A stretch of 64,000 nt of DNA from Streptomyces gilvus (GCF_022513565.1 NZ_JAKWBE010000001.1:744001-808000), one strand, 5' to 3'. Shown: positions 53,908 through 62,430, numbered from the stretch's first letter. Numbers and translations: made by a program. The notes: a model not told the origin generated them from the letters alone.

Positions 53908-55002
53908 TCATGGGGGAAGGCGTTCTCCCGTCACCGCGGAGAAGGCGTGCACGTCGTCGCCGTGGACGCTCACCCGCAGCCGCGCGCCCCTGCCGTGCGT
54001 GGGCCGGCCGGGGAGACGGACGACGACGTGCCCCAGGTTCCCCGCGGACGCGTGGACGAACACGGCGGCGCCGGTGTCCTCGACGGACTCGACCACCAGG
54101 TCCAGGGCGGGGCTCGACTCGTCCTCGGCCGAGAGCACCCGGAAGCCCTCGGGCCGGACGCCGAGCACCATCGCGTCCGCCCCCTCGGCTGCGGCCGCCC
54201 GCAGGGTCGTCCGGGGAAGCGGCACCTCCAGACCGTCGAGCCGCACCCCGTGCCCGGACAGCGGCAGCCGGAACAGGTTCATCGCGGGCGAGCCGACGAA
54301 GCCGCCCACGAAGGTGTTGGCCGGGCGCGCGAAGACGTCCCTGGGTCTGCCCACCTGCTGCAGCACCCCGTTCCTGAGCACCGCCAGCCGGTCGCCCATG
54401 GCCATCGCCTCGATCTGGTCGTGGGTGACATAGAGCGTGGTGATGCCGAGGTGGTGCTGCATCCGGACGATCTGCGTACGGGTCTCCACCCGCAGTCGGG
54501 CGTCGAGGTTGGACAGCGGCTCGTCCATCAGATACGCCCGCGGGTCCCGTACCAGCGCCCGCCCCGTCGCCACCCGCTGCCGCTCGCCGCCCGACAGGGT
54601 CCTCGGCCGGCGCCCGAGGTAGTCCTCGATGTCGAGCACGGAGGCCGCGAACCGCACCCGCTGCCGGGCGTGGAGCCTCGGCATGTGGGCGACGCGCAGG
54701 GCGAAGCCGATGTTGTCGGCAGCCGACAAATGCGGGTACAGCGCGTAGTTCTGGAACACCATCGCGATGTCGCGGTCTCCCGGCGGAAGATGGGTGACGT
54801 CCCGGACGCCGATGTGGATGGATCCCGAGTCGACGTCCTCCAGCCCGGCGAGCAGACGCAGACAGGTCGACTTTCCGCACCCGGAGGGTCCGAGCAGCAC
54901 CATGAACTCACCGTCCTCGATCTCGAGGTCGAGCGAGTCGACGGCCGGCCGGCCGCCCGACGGAAAGCGCCGGGTGACCTTGTCGAAGGTGACGGACGCC
55001 AT
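53908..55002 (-). CDS. Orphan sugar-importer ABC ATPase (MsiK/UgpC type)
   Basis: 364 residues. The ATPase domain shows Walker A GPSGCGKST, FQNYALYPHLSAADNIGF, signature LSGGERQRVATGRAL, Walker B YLMDEPLSNLDA and THDQIEAMAMGD. The C-terminal ~130 residues are the OB-type regulatory (TOBE) domain of carbohydrate importers (LGVRPEGFRVLS). No binding-protein or permease genes are adjacent. In streptomycetes one shared ATPase (MsiK) serves many sugar importers, so this may be a second shared or partner-specific subunit encoded apart from its permeases. ATG at 55002 with GGGAGGGGG upstream. Confidence 0.92.
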   Translation of the reverse strand: MASVTFDKVTRRFPSGGRPAVDSLDLEIEDGEFMVLLGPSGCGKSTCLRLLAGLEDVDSGSIHIGVRDVTHLPPGDRDIAMVFQNYALYPHLSAADNIGFALRVAHMPRLHARQRVRFAASVLDIEDYLGRRPRTLSGGERQRVATGRALVRDPRAYLMDEPLSNLDARLRVETRTQIVRMQHHLGITTLYVTHDQIEAMAMGDRLAVLRNGVLQQVGRPRDVFARPANTFVGGFVGSPAMNLFRLPLSGHGVRLDGLEVPLPRTTLRAAAAEGADAMVLGVRPEGFRVLSAEDESSPALDLVVESVEDTGAAVFVHASAGNLGHVVVRLPGRPTHGRGARLRVSVHGDDVHAFSAVTGERLPP

Positions 55003-55378
55003 GACGGCCCCCTCCCGGAAGGTCTTGCGACCAAGAATGGAACGGGCGTTGGCGTTCGGCACGCCCTTGGGCCGAACGAGTGACAGGAAGGAACGGAGCA
55101 AACAGGGCGACTTGCAACGGTAACGCCAAGTTTTCAGGCCCCATAGAGCGGGGGGCCGCTCATTTGGTTAATCTGGAGCCGACGGACAGCACCACCGGGT
55201 CCCACCCACACCCATGTCCGTCCCGGGGCGGGCCGGCAGACAAGGGCCTGTTCTCACACGAGTTACCGGCGCCACCGCGTCCGAACTGCTTTCGACTCAC
55301 ACCCGAGCGGGCGTCAGGAGCCGGACCGTGAAGTGGCCGGCACGCCCCGAGGGTGACCCGACACATAAGGAGTGCGCG
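55003..55378. other. Intergenic region between the orphan ATPase gene and the small peptide gene
   Basis: 376 bp between divergent genes. It contains the inverted repeat GTTCGGC (55054-55060) / GCCGAAC (55071-55077) with a 10-nt loop close to the ATPase start, and a locally AT-rich patch near 55155-55170 (TTTGGTTAATCT) that could hold a -10 for the peptide gene. I found no convincing -35 and no further ORF. Confidence 0.4.
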
Positions 55379-55552
55379 GTGACACCGGAGAAGACGAATC
55401 GCGAACAGCGCCCCAAGGAACGCACGGAGCGCGCAGGCCGCCGGCCCGGCGAACTCGGCAGCCTCGACGTGTGGGCCCGGTCCGCCCCCATCCGCCTGGC
55501 GGGCTACGAGGACGACCTCGCCGAGCCGCACATCCTGCCCAGCGTCGACTGA
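55379..55552 (+). CDS. 57-residue peptide with charged N-terminus and defined C-terminal segment
   Basis: GTG at 55379 with AAGGAG (55367-55372) six bases upstream, one of the best ribosome-binding sites in the window. The first half is highly charged (EKTNREQRPKERTERAGRR); after PGELGSLDVW the second half is less charged and ends YEDDLAEPHILPSVD. There is no signal peptide and no cysteine. A charged leader followed by a distinct core ending in acidic residues is compatible with a RiPP-like precursor or a small regulatory peptide, but no modification enzyme is recognisable next to it. I do not recognise a family. Confidence 0.7.
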   Translation: MTPEKTNREQRPKERTERAGRRPGELGSLDVWARSAPIRLAGYEDDLAEPHILPSVD

Positions 55553-55611
55553 CGTCGCGCGAGCAGGAACCTCGCGATCGCCGACCGCATGGGCGTGACA
55601 GACTCACGCCC

Positions 55612-56094
55612 ATGCAGATCAGACAAGCCGCGGCCGCGGACTGGCCGCGCATCTGGCCTTTCTGGCACCGTGTCGTCGCCGCCGGCGAGACCTACACCTG
55701 GGACCGGGACACCTCCGAGGAGGTGGCCCGGTCCTTGTGGATGGGGCCCGCCAAGCGGGTCTTCGTCGTCGAGGACGAGACCGGCGCGATCGTCGCCTCG
55801 GCCTTCGTCACCCCCAACTACGGCGGCCCCGCCGCCCGCATCGCCAACGCCGGCTTCATGGTCGACCCCGCCCACGCGGGCCGCGGCATCGGCCGCGCCC
55901 TCGCCGAGCACGTCCTGGCCGAGGCCCGGGCGGACGGCTATCGCGGCATGGTCTTCAACGCGGTCGTGGAGACCAACCCCGCGGTCAAGCTGTGGCTGTC
56001 CCTCGGCTTCACGATCCTGGGCACCGTACCGGAGGCCTTCGACCACCCGAGACACGGCAGGGTGGGCCTGCACATCATGTACCGGGCGCTGTAG
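55612..56094 (+). CDS. GNAT-family N-acetyltransferase (phosphinothricin-acetyltransferase-like)
   Basis: 160 residues. GNAT core: IRQAAAADWPRIWPFWHRVV at the N-terminus, GFMVDPAHAGRGIGRALAEHV with the acetyl-CoA-binding R-G-x-G-x-A, FNAVVETNPAVKLWLSLGF (N-x-x-A/S-x-x-L/W-x-x-x-GF) and HIMYRAL. Relatives acetylate amino-group compounds; many are self-protection enzymes. The substrate is unknown. ATG at 55612. It follows the peptide gene by 59 bp, so cotranscription is possible. Confidence 0.9.
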   Translation: MQIRQAAAADWPRIWPFWHRVVAAGETYTWDRDTSEEVARSLWMGPAKRVFVVEDETGAIVASAFVTPNYGGPAARIANAGFMVDPAHAGRGIGRALAEHVLAEARADGYRGMVFNAVVETNPAVKLWLSLGFTILGTVPEAFDHPRHGRVGLHIMYRAL

Positions 56095-56112
56095 GACCCC
56101 CACTGCTCGCGG

Positions 56113-56754
56113 TCAGTCCTTGCGGCCCGTCACCGCCACGGTCACGCCCAGGCCGATCATCGTCAGGCCGCCCACCCCGCCGACCAGGGAGAGGCGGCGC
56201 GGGGAGCGGGCGAACCAGTCGCGCGCGGTGGCGGCCACCAGCCCCCAGGCGCTGTCGGACGCGAGCGCGATGGCGTTGAAGACCAGGCCGAGCAGCAGCA
56301 TCTGCGGGGTGACGTGCCCGCGGTCGGGCTCGACGAACTGGGGCAGTACGGCGGCGAAGAACACGATGGTCTTGGGGTTGGTCACGCCGACCGCGAACCC
56401 CTCCCAGAAGGTGCGCGGTCCGCTGTGGGGCACCGCCTCCGCGCCCGTGAAAGCGGCCCGCAGCGAACCGCGCGCACGCCACGCCCTGACGCCGAGGTAC
56501 ACCAGATAAGCGGCACCGGCCAGCTTGAGCAGCGTGAAGACGAGCACCGAGCGCTCCACCACGGACCCGATCCCGACCGCCACGGCCACGACCAGCAGAT
56601 AGGCGCCGAGCGTGTTGCCCACGACGGTGATCAGCGCCGCCCGGCGCCCCTGCGCGAGCGCCCGCCCGATCACGAACAGGACGCTCGGACCGGGGATCAC
56701 GATCAGCAGGAAGGACAGCGCGGCGAAGGCGAACAGACGGTCGGTGGACACCAT
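56113..56754 (-). CDS. LysE/RhtB-family amino acid exporter
   Basis: 213 residues, the usual length. Six hydrophobic helices; the conserved N-terminal motif IVIPGPSVLFVIGRALAQGRR-like (split: VIPGPSVLFVIGRALAQG), YLVYLGVRAWR and GVTNPKTIVFFAAVLPQFV are diagnostic. It exports amino acids or related metabolites by proton exchange. ATG at 56754; the longer in-frame start at 56832 would add a non-conserved, polar N-terminus. It converges on the GNAT gene. Confidence 0.93.
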   Translation of the reverse strand: MVSTDRLFAFAALSFLLIVIPGPSVLFVIGRALAQGRRAALITVVGNTLGAYLLVVAVAVGIGSVVERSVLVFTLLKLAGAAYLVYLGVRAWRARGSLRAAFTGAEAVPHSGPRTFWEGFAVGVTNPKTIVFFAAVLPQFVEPDRGHVTPQMLLLGLVFNAIALASDSAWGLVAATARDWFARSPRRLSLVGGVGGLTMIGLGVTVAVTGRKD

Positions 56755-56809
56755 GCGGCCATGGAAGCAGGGCGGGCGCCCCGCTTTCCAGTGGGTTTCC
56801 GTCGGCACG

Positions 56810-57796
56810 CTAGTCGGCGCTCGCGTGCTCATGGAGGCGGTCGGCCAGCGCCTGCACGAGCACGCGCAGCTCCGTGGGACGCTCGATGACGAACGGGCGG
56901 TCCAGGGCCGCCAGGACGGGCGGAATCCACTCCAGGCGTTCCGCCCGGATCCGGACGCGGACCCAGCCCGTGTGTTCGGCGTCGGTGTCCGGGAGCGGGG
57001 ACACGGTGGCGAGGTGGGCGGGGAGGTGGGCGCGGACGTGCCCGACGTCGGCGCGGACCCGCAGGGACACCTCGTGCCTCCACGGCGTCCGTGCGAGGCC
57101 CTCCTGCACGGCGGCCACCGGATCGAACGCCCTCGGGACGTCGAAGGATCCGGGCCGGACGGTCATGGCGGCGATGCGGTCCAGCCGGAAGGTACGGGTC
57201 TCCCCGTCATCGGCGCCCGGGTCGCCGGCGGTCAGGTACCAGTGTCCCAAGTGGGCGACGAGGCCGTACGGCAGCACGGTCCGCTCGCTCTCGCGGCCGT
57301 GCCGGTCGGTGTAGGTGATCTCCACCGGGTGCCGGTGCAGCGCGGCCTCGGCGAGTCCGAGCAGGACGTCCGTCTCCGGCCCGGTGCCGGGACGGGCCGG
57401 CGCGGTGAAGCCGGCCGTGTCCAGCAGCGCCGAGAGCCGCCGGCCGAGGGGCTTCGGCAGGACGCGGCGCAGTTTCGCCGCCGCGCTCTCACCGGCCGCG
57501 GCGGACGCGGGGACCAGCCCGGTGCGCCGGGCGGCCAGCAGACCGAGCAGCACGGCCAGCGCCTCCTCGTCGGTGAGCATCAGCGGCGGCATGCGGTAGC
57601 CGGGGGCGATCCGGTAGCCGCCGTAGCGGCCGCGCACCGACTCGACCGGCACGCCGAGTTCCAGCAGGTGGCCGGCGTAGCGGCGGACGGTGCGTTCGTC
57701 GACGCCGAGGCGGGCGGCCAGGTCGGGGACGGTGCGGGTGCCGCCTCCCTGAAGGATCTCCAGCAGGGCGAGCACCCGGGCGGTCGATGTCGTCAC
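56810..57796 (-). CDS. YafY-type transcriptional regulator (HTH + WYL domain)
   Basis: 328 residues. An N-terminal winged helix (VLALLEILQGGGTRTVPDLAARLG, DERTVRRYAGHLLELGVPVE) is followed by the WYL domain (~135-230: EITYTDRHGRESERTVLPYGLV, GHWYLTAGD, FRLDRIAAM) and a C-terminal WCX-type extension. WYL proteins sense small ligands or nucleic acids and are often repressors. It is divergent from the VOC gene, with 98 bp between the starts, and is the natural candidate to bind the dyad located there. Confidence 0.93.
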   Translation of the reverse strand: MTTSTARVLALLEILQGGGTRTVPDLAARLGVDERTVRRYAGHLLELGVPVESVRGRYGGYRIAPGYRMPPLMLTDEEALAVLLGLLAARRTGLVPASAAAGESAAAKLRRVLPKPLGRRLSALLDTAGFTAPARPGTGPETDVLLGLAEAALHRHPVEITYTDRHGRESERTVLPYGLVAHLGHWYLTAGDPGADDGETRTFRLDRIAAMTVRPGSFDVPRAFDPVAAVQEGLARTPWRHEVSLRVRADVGHVRAHLPAHLATVSPLPDTDAEHTGWVRVRIRAERLEWIPPVLAALDRPFVIERPTELRVLVQALADRLHEHASAD

Positions 57797-57814
57797 CCGG
57801 CAAGTCTGCCTCGT

Positions 57815-57839
57815 ATACCGGGCGGAACCTGTCCGGTAT
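57815..57839. promoter_or_regulatory. Dyad between the WYL regulator and VOC genes, probable operator
   Basis: ATACCGG (57815-57821) and CCGGTAT (57833-57839) are perfect 7-bp arms with an 11-nt loop, centred 30 bp from the regulator's start. The placement between divergent genes fits autoregulation plus control of the VOC gene. Confidence 0.6.
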
Positions 57840-57894
57840 CGGTCCTAGCGTTCGGGGCGTGCCCTCATCCGGCACCTTTCTGACAGGAGCACTC

Positions 57895-58296
57895 ATGAAC
57901 TTCGTCTCGATCCGAGTGATCACCCAGGACGTCGCCCGCCTCGTCGCCTTCTACGAGCAGGTCACCGCCGCCCCGGCGACCTGGTCGACGCCGGACTTCG
58001 CCGAACTCGTCACGCCGTGCTGCACCCTGGCCGTCGCGAGCGAGCGCACGGTTGCCCTCTTCGGCGCCGACACCGCCCGCCCCGCCGCCAACCACACGGT
58101 GATCACCGAGTTCCGGGTCGCCGACGTCGACGCGGAACACCGCCGACTTCAGTCACTGGGCGTCGAGTTCGTCCAGAAGCCCACGACGATGCCCTGGGGC
58201 AACCGCTCCCTCCTCTTCCGCGACCCCGACGGCAACCTGATCAACTTCTTCACCCCGGTGACGCCCGAGGCGGTACGGCGGCAGGAACGAGCGTGA
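57895..58296 (+). CDS. VOC-superfamily (glyoxalase/bleomycin-resistance-like) protein
   Basis: 133 residues. betaalphabetabetabeta units of the VOC fold: NFVSIRVITQDVARLVAFYEQV at the start, HTVITEFRVADVDAEHRRLQSLG, and NRSLLFRDPDGNLINFFTP with the typical C-terminal D-P-D-G-N-x-x-x-F. These are metal-dependent lyases, isomerases, dioxygenases or drug-binding proteins. The neighbouring WYL regulator suggests an inducible response to a small molecule. ATG at 57895 with AGGAG upstream. Confidence 0.9.
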   Translation: MNFVSIRVITQDVARLVAFYEQVTAAPATWSTPDFAELVTPCCTLAVASERTVALFGADTARPAANHTVITEFRVADVDAEHRRLQSLGVEFVQKPTTMPWGNRSLLFRDPDGNLINFFTPVTPEAVRRQERA

Positions 58297-58329
58297 GGAG
58301 CAGGAGCCGTGAGGCGCCGGGCGTGCGCC

Positions 58330-58866
58330 TCAACGGGAGGTGAGAGCGATCCAGTAGCGGCGCTTGAGCCCGGCCTCGGTGCTGCGTACGTCCTCCAGGA
58401 CACCACCGTTGCTCTCGATGGTGCGCGCCGAGCCGACGTTGCCGTCGTCGCAGGTGAGCAGGACCCGGTCAAGACCGAGCGCCGGCGCCTCGCGGAGAAC
58501 GGCTCCCAGCGCCCAGGTGGCCAGTCCGCGCCTTCTGGCGGAGGGCCGGACGCTGTAGCCGATGTGTCCGCCGCCCTTCAGGAGAAAGGCGTTCAGATAG
58601 TGCCGCAGGTCGATCGCCCCGAGGTAGGTCCCGCCGTCGACGATCCACCAGTGGCTGGCGTGCACGCGCCCTTCTCCGACCGGCAGCGACCGGTCCGCCT
58701 GCTGGCGCAGCCGCTCGACCCAGGAGGCGAACCCCTCCGGGCTGTCGAGGTCCTCGTCACCCACCAGACGGAGCCCGGCCCCGTCCTGGTGAGCACCCGG
58801 CCACTCGTCACGCGCGGCGAGCCACGAGGAGTGCAACCGTACGGTGGGAGTGATCAGTTCGGCCAT
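58330..58866 (-). CDS. GNAT-family N-acetyltransferase
   Basis: 178 residues. The GNAT core is visible in GHIGYSVRPSARRRGLATWALGAVL (R-R-x-G-x-A acetyl-CoA motif) and VLLTCDDGNVGSARTIESNGGVLED, a variant of the N-x-x-S-x-x-x-x-E-x-x-G motif. It resembles YjaB/RimJ-like enzymes of unknown substrate with an extended N-terminal part (~70 residues). ATG at 58866. It lies between the converging VOC gene and the amidase gene that reads the same way, 22 bp apart. Confidence 0.9.
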   Translation of the reverse strand: MAELITPTVRLHSSWLAARDEWPGAHQDGAGLRLVGDEDLDSPEGFASWVERLRQQADRSLPVGEGRVHASHWWIVDGGTYLGAIDLRHYLNAFLLKGGGHIGYSVRPSARRRGLATWALGAVLREAPALGLDRVLLTCDDGNVGSARTIESNGGVLEDVRSTEAGLKRRYWIALTSR

Positions 58867-58888
58867 GTGAGGGACCGTAACAGCACTC

Positions 58889-60232
58889 TCAGTCCAGCGG
58901 TGCCGTCCGCTGCCACGGATGCAGCTTCTCCAGCTGCCGCGCCACCTCCAGCAGGGTCGCCTCCGAGCCGGGGCGGCCGACGAGCTGGACGGCGGTGGGG
59001 GCGCCGGAGGGGAGGGCGCCGAAGGGGACGGACATCGCCGGCCAGCCGGTGAGGTTCCACGGGGGCGTCAGGGGCGAGTAGGTGGTGTTGGCGAGGATGT
59101 TGGCCAGCCAGCCCCGCTCGTGCCAGGCCACCGCCTTGGGGGAGCGGCGGGCCAGCGCGGGGGTCAGCAGGACGTCGTACTCCTCGAAGAACGGCTCCAT
59201 GCGGCGGCGCAGACGATCCCGGCTGTCACCGCCCCGGACGGAGCTCAGGAAGCGGCGGCCGACGGCCGCGTGCACCCGGGTGCGCCGGGTCAGCAGACGC
59301 CGGTCGAGGCCCTGGGCGTCCACCGCCGTGCCCGCCGTCCAGTGCGCGAGGGAGGTCGTGCTCAGCGAGGCGGGGTAGGGCGGGTCGGCGCGGCGCACCT
59401 GGTGGCCGGCCTTGATCAGGATCCCGGCGGCGTCCCGGGCGGCGGTGGCGTACGGCCGGCTGACCGTGACGCCGACCAGGGGACTGCGCAGCGACACGGC
59501 GACCCTGCGCATGCCCGGCTCGGACGGCCGCAGCGCGTCCGGGTCCGCCAGGACCGACAGCATCAGACGCGCGTCCTCGACCGTCGTGGCGAGCGGGCCG
59601 TTCTCCGACATGCCGAACCAGTCGCCGTCGCCGATGCCCGCGGGCACCACGCCGTAGCCCGGTTTGATGGTGACCAGGCCGCAGTTGGCGGCCGGGATGC
59701 GCAGGGAGCCCATGCCGTCGTTGCCGAGGGCGATCGGCGTGAAGCCGGCGGCCACCGCCGCGCCGCTGCCGCCGGAGGAGCCGCCCGCCGTGCGGGCCAG
59801 GTCCCAGGGGTTGCGGGCGGTGCCGTGCACGCCCTCGGTGGTGCCGAAGACGCACAGCTCGGGCACGTTCGTCAGCCCCACGACCACCGCGCCCGCCGCC
59901 CGCAGCCGGGCCACCGTGACATGGTCCTCTGCGGCCGGGGTGTCCGGCGTCGCGGCCGAGCCGACGCGGTTCGACTCGCCGCGCACGGCGAGGTTGTCCT
60001 TGACCGCCACCGGCACACCGGCCAGCGGCAGTTCGGCCAGATCGCCGCGCGCGCCCACCTCGTCGGCCTCGGCGAGCGCCTCCTCGGCCCGTACGACCCG
60101 GAAGGCGCCGACGCGTCCGTCGAGCCGCCCGATGCGTTCGAGGTGTTCGGCCACCACCTCGCGCGGCGTGGCCCGCTTCTCGCGTACGGCGGCGGCGATC
60201 TCGGCGGCGGTCCGACCGACCCAGCTGGTCAC
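58889..60232 (-). CDS. Amidase-signature-family hydrolase
   Basis: 447 residues. The catalytic triad regions are present: Lys in GVPVAVKDNLAV, the Gly/Ser-rich GGSSGGSGAAVAAGF with the cis-Ser, and the nucleophile Ser in GNDGMGSLRIPAANCG (usually GTDTGGSIR; here GMGSLR). Family length is typical (450-480). It hydrolyses amides, perhaps of xenobiotics or amino acid derivatives. GTG at 60232 with GAGGAG upstream; longer in-frame starts have no such site and add an Arg-rich, non-conserved N-terminus. Confidence 0.92.
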   Translation of the reverse strand: MTSWVGRTAAEIAAAVREKRATPREVVAEHLERIGRLDGRVGAFRVVRAEEALAEADEVGARGDLAELPLAGVPVAVKDNLAVRGESNRVGSAATPDTPAAEDHVTVARLRAAGAVVVGLTNVPELCVFGTTEGVHGTARNPWDLARTAGGSSGGSGAAVAAGFTPIALGNDGMGSLRIPAANCGLVTIKPGYGVVPAGIGDGDWFGMSENGPLATTVEDARLMLSVLADPDALRPSEPGMRRVAVSLRSPLVGVTVSRPYATAARDAAGILIKAGHQVRRADPPYPASLSTTSLAHWTAGTAVDAQGLDRRLLTRRTRVHAAVGRRFLSSVRGGDSRDRLRRRMEPFFEEYDVLLTPALARRSPKAVAWHERGWLANILANTTYSPLTPPWNLTGWPAMSVPFGALPSGAPTAVQLVGRPGSEATLLEVARQLEKLHPWQRTAPLD

Positions 60233-60424
60233 GGGGGCTCCTCGGGAGTGCGGTGCGTTGGCTACTCGTGAGTATGGAGTGCACTCTGCCCCGCCGCGCG
60301 CCCGGCGTCGAGAGCACCGGCGCTTGGACATTCGGACCGGTGTTGTTGGACTTTTCACGGGCCGCCGGTCACTGACCCGCAGGTCATCGGATCAATGGCG
60401 CAACTGCCCTCCCCGCCGGTGTCA
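60233..60424. other. Intergenic region between the amidase gene and the GH20 promoter
   Basis: 192 bp in which I see no ORF with a ribosome-binding site and no clear repeat. It should contain the amidase promoter (minus strand), which I could not place. Confidence 0.4.
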
Positions 60425-60453
60425 TTGACAGTCTCTTGAGCCCGCCCAATGAT
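60425..60453 (+). promoter_or_regulatory. Promoter of the GH20-GH29 genes with flanking 6-bp dyad
   Basis: A consensus -35 TTGACA (60425-60430), 17-bp spacer and AATGAT (60448-60453) as -10. TCATTG (60422-60427) and CAATGA (60447-60452) form a 6-bp inverted repeat that overlaps both elements and could be a repressor site. It would give a leader of about 120 nt before the GH20 start. Confidence 0.65.
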
Positions 60454-60480
60454 CAGACGTCCGATGAATGGGAGCCGCTC

Positions 60481-60516
60481 ATGAGTCCCTATCTGTCAGC
60501 AAGGGGGCGCTGGTGA
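60481..60516 (+). CDS. Possible 11-residue upstream ORF in the GH20 leader
   Basis: ATG at 60481, preceded by GGGAG with seven-base spacing, encodes MSPYLSARGRW and stops at 60516, 63 bp before the GH20 start. It lies inside the predicted leader transcript. Position and ribosome-binding site are good, but a run this short can arise by chance. Confidence 0.3.
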   Translation: MSPYLSARGRW

Positions 60517-60579
60517 TCGACGTACCCGGGGCCGCCCGTAAGGCGGGACAGCACGTGTGGGTGTTCAAGGTGGAGTGGC

Positions 60580-62430
60580 ATGGGTGAGGTCAGGAAGAGA
60601 ATCCTGCGGCTGCTCGGCGTCACGGCGGCCCTGACGTTGCTCGTGGCGCCGGGCCGGGCGGTCGCGCGGGACGCACAGCCGACAGCACCGGTCACCGTGC
60701 CGGCGCTGGCCAACTGGACGGCAGCGCAGGGAAGTTACGTGTACGGCAAGGGTGTCCGGCTGGTCGCCGACAGCCCGGCCGAGCGGCGGGTCGCCGACAC
60801 CCTCGCCGACGATCTGCGCGCGGCGGGCCACGGCAGCGTCCCCGTCGTCCCGGGCGGCGCCCGCACCGGGGACATCGTCGTCGACGTACAGCCCTCCCGC
60901 GGCGCGCTGGGCGCCGAGGGCTACGAACTCACCGTCGGCAAGCGGCTGTCGGTGACCGGCGCCACCGAGACCGGCGCCTTCTACGGCAGCCGCACCATCC
61001 TCCAACTCCTCGCGCAGGGCGACCGGATACCGGCGGGACGGACCGTCGACGTGCCGCGCTACAAGGAGCGGGGCGTGGGCGTGTGCGCCTGCTACGTCCA
61101 CGTCACGCTGCCCTGGCTGGAGAACCTGGTGCGCGAGATGGCGTACAACAAGCTCAACCAGCTGCTCCTGGAACTGAAGGTCAAGAGCGACGCGCATCCC
61201 GAGGCGAACACCTGGGGCTACTACACCAAGGACGAGATGCGCCGGCTCGTCGCCCTCGGCGACAGGTACCACGTGGAGATCATCCCGGAGATCAACTCGC
61301 CGGGCCACATGGACCCGTGGATCGAGAACCGCCCGGACCTGCAACTCACCGACTCCGACGGCAACAAGCAGCCCGCCCGCCTCGACGTCACCCAGCAGGC
61401 CGCCTTCGACTACTACACCGGCCTGATGGACGAGTACGCGCAGGTCTTCACCGCGAAGTCCTGGCACATGGGCGCCGACGAGTACATGCTCGGCTCCGAC
61501 TACGCCAAGTACCCGCAGATGCTGAAGTACGCGCGGGAGAAGTACGGGCCGAACGCCACCCCGCAGGACGCGTACGTGGACTTCGTCAACCGCGTCCAGG
61601 CCTACGCGGCGAGCAGGGGCAAGCGGCTGCGCATCTGGAACGACGGGCTGACCGGCGCCAACACCGTGCCGGTGGCGGCCGGGACGACCGTCGAGCACTG
61701 GCTGAACGTCGCCGTGAAGCCCAGCGCGCTCATCGCCCAGGGCTACCAGGTCGAGAACGCCGCCTACTCGCTGTACCTGGTCCGCGGCGGGTTCCACAGC
61801 GACACCGGGTCCCTGTACGACCAGGGATGGGACCCCCGCAGCTTCGAGGGCGAGAAGGTGGCGACCGGCAAGGGCATCACCGGAGCGAAGATCAGCCTGT
61901 GGCCGGACAACGGCAGCGGCGAGACGGAGAACGAGGTCGCCGTCGAACTCTGGCCCGCGCTGCGGCACATCGCGCAGGCCACCTGGGGCGACCCGCACCC
62001 GGACGCCACATACGCCGAGTTCACCGCACGAGGGACAGCGGTCGGGCACGCCCCCGCCTGGCGGGACCTCACGCGGCTTCCGGTGGCGGACGGCACGTAC
62101 ACCTTCCGTGCCGCCGGACAGACCTTCACGGCCGAACTCGCCCGCACCGCCGACGGATACGCGAGCCTGCGGTCCCCCGACGGCTGCCTGGAGATCAGCG
62201 GTGGCAGGCTCACGCTCAACGCGCCCCTGCAGCCCGGCGTCGAGGCGACCTGGAAGAGCTGTGACGCCTCGAGCACCGTGCAGCGCTGGCAGGTGAACCG
62301 TGTCGCCGGCGGCTACGAGCTCGTCAACGCGATCACGCAGATGGCACTGACCGTGAGCGACGACGGCCGGATCGTCCAGTACCCGCCGGACCAGCGTCCA
62401 CCCGCCGTCTGGCACCTCACCGCCCATTGA
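60580..62430 (+). CDS. Secreted GH20 beta-N-acetylhexosaminidase-like enzyme with C-terminal beta-trefoil
   Basis: 616 residues. Signal peptide ~1-29 (RLLGVTAALTLLVAPGRAVA). A GH20b-type N-terminal domain (~40-160) precedes the GH20 barrel: VGVCACYVHVTLPWLENLVRE-like opening (as GVCACYVHVTLPWLE), EIIPEINSPGHMDPW, the catalytic Asp-Glu pair in WHMGADEYM (~300), RIWNDGL and ISLWPDNG. The last ~120 residues (YTFRAAGQTF ... VQRWQVNRVAGGYELVNAITQMAL) form a ricin-type beta-trefoil. It removes GlcNAc/GalNAc or lacto-N-biose units. ATG at 60580 with TGGAG upstream. It is 22 bp ahead of the GH29 gene. Confidence 0.93.
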   Translation: MGEVRKRILRLLGVTAALTLLVAPGRAVARDAQPTAPVTVPALANWTAAQGSYVYGKGVRLVADSPAERRVADTLADDLRAAGHGSVPVVPGGARTGDIVVDVQPSRGALGAEGYELTVGKRLSVTGATETGAFYGSRTILQLLAQGDRIPAGRTVDVPRYKERGVGVCACYVHVTLPWLENLVREMAYNKLNQLLLELKVKSDAHPEANTWGYYTKDEMRRLVALGDRYHVEIIPEINSPGHMDPWIENRPDLQLTDSDGNKQPARLDVTQQAAFDYYTGLMDEYAQVFTAKSWHMGADEYMLGSDYAKYPQMLKYAREKYGPNATPQDAYVDFVNRVQAYAASRGKRLRIWNDGLTGANTVPVAAGTTVEHWLNVAVKPSALIAQGYQVENAAYSLYLVRGGFHSDTGSLYDQGWDPRSFEGEKVATGKGITGAKISLWPDNGSGETENEVAVELWPALRHIAQATWGDPHPDATYAEFTARGTAVGHAPAWRDLTRLPVADGTYTFRAAGQTFTAELARTADGYASLRSPDGCLEISGGRLTLNAPLQPGVEATWKSCDASSTVQRWQVNRVAGGYELVNAITQMALTVSDDGRIVQYPPDQRPPAVWHLTAH

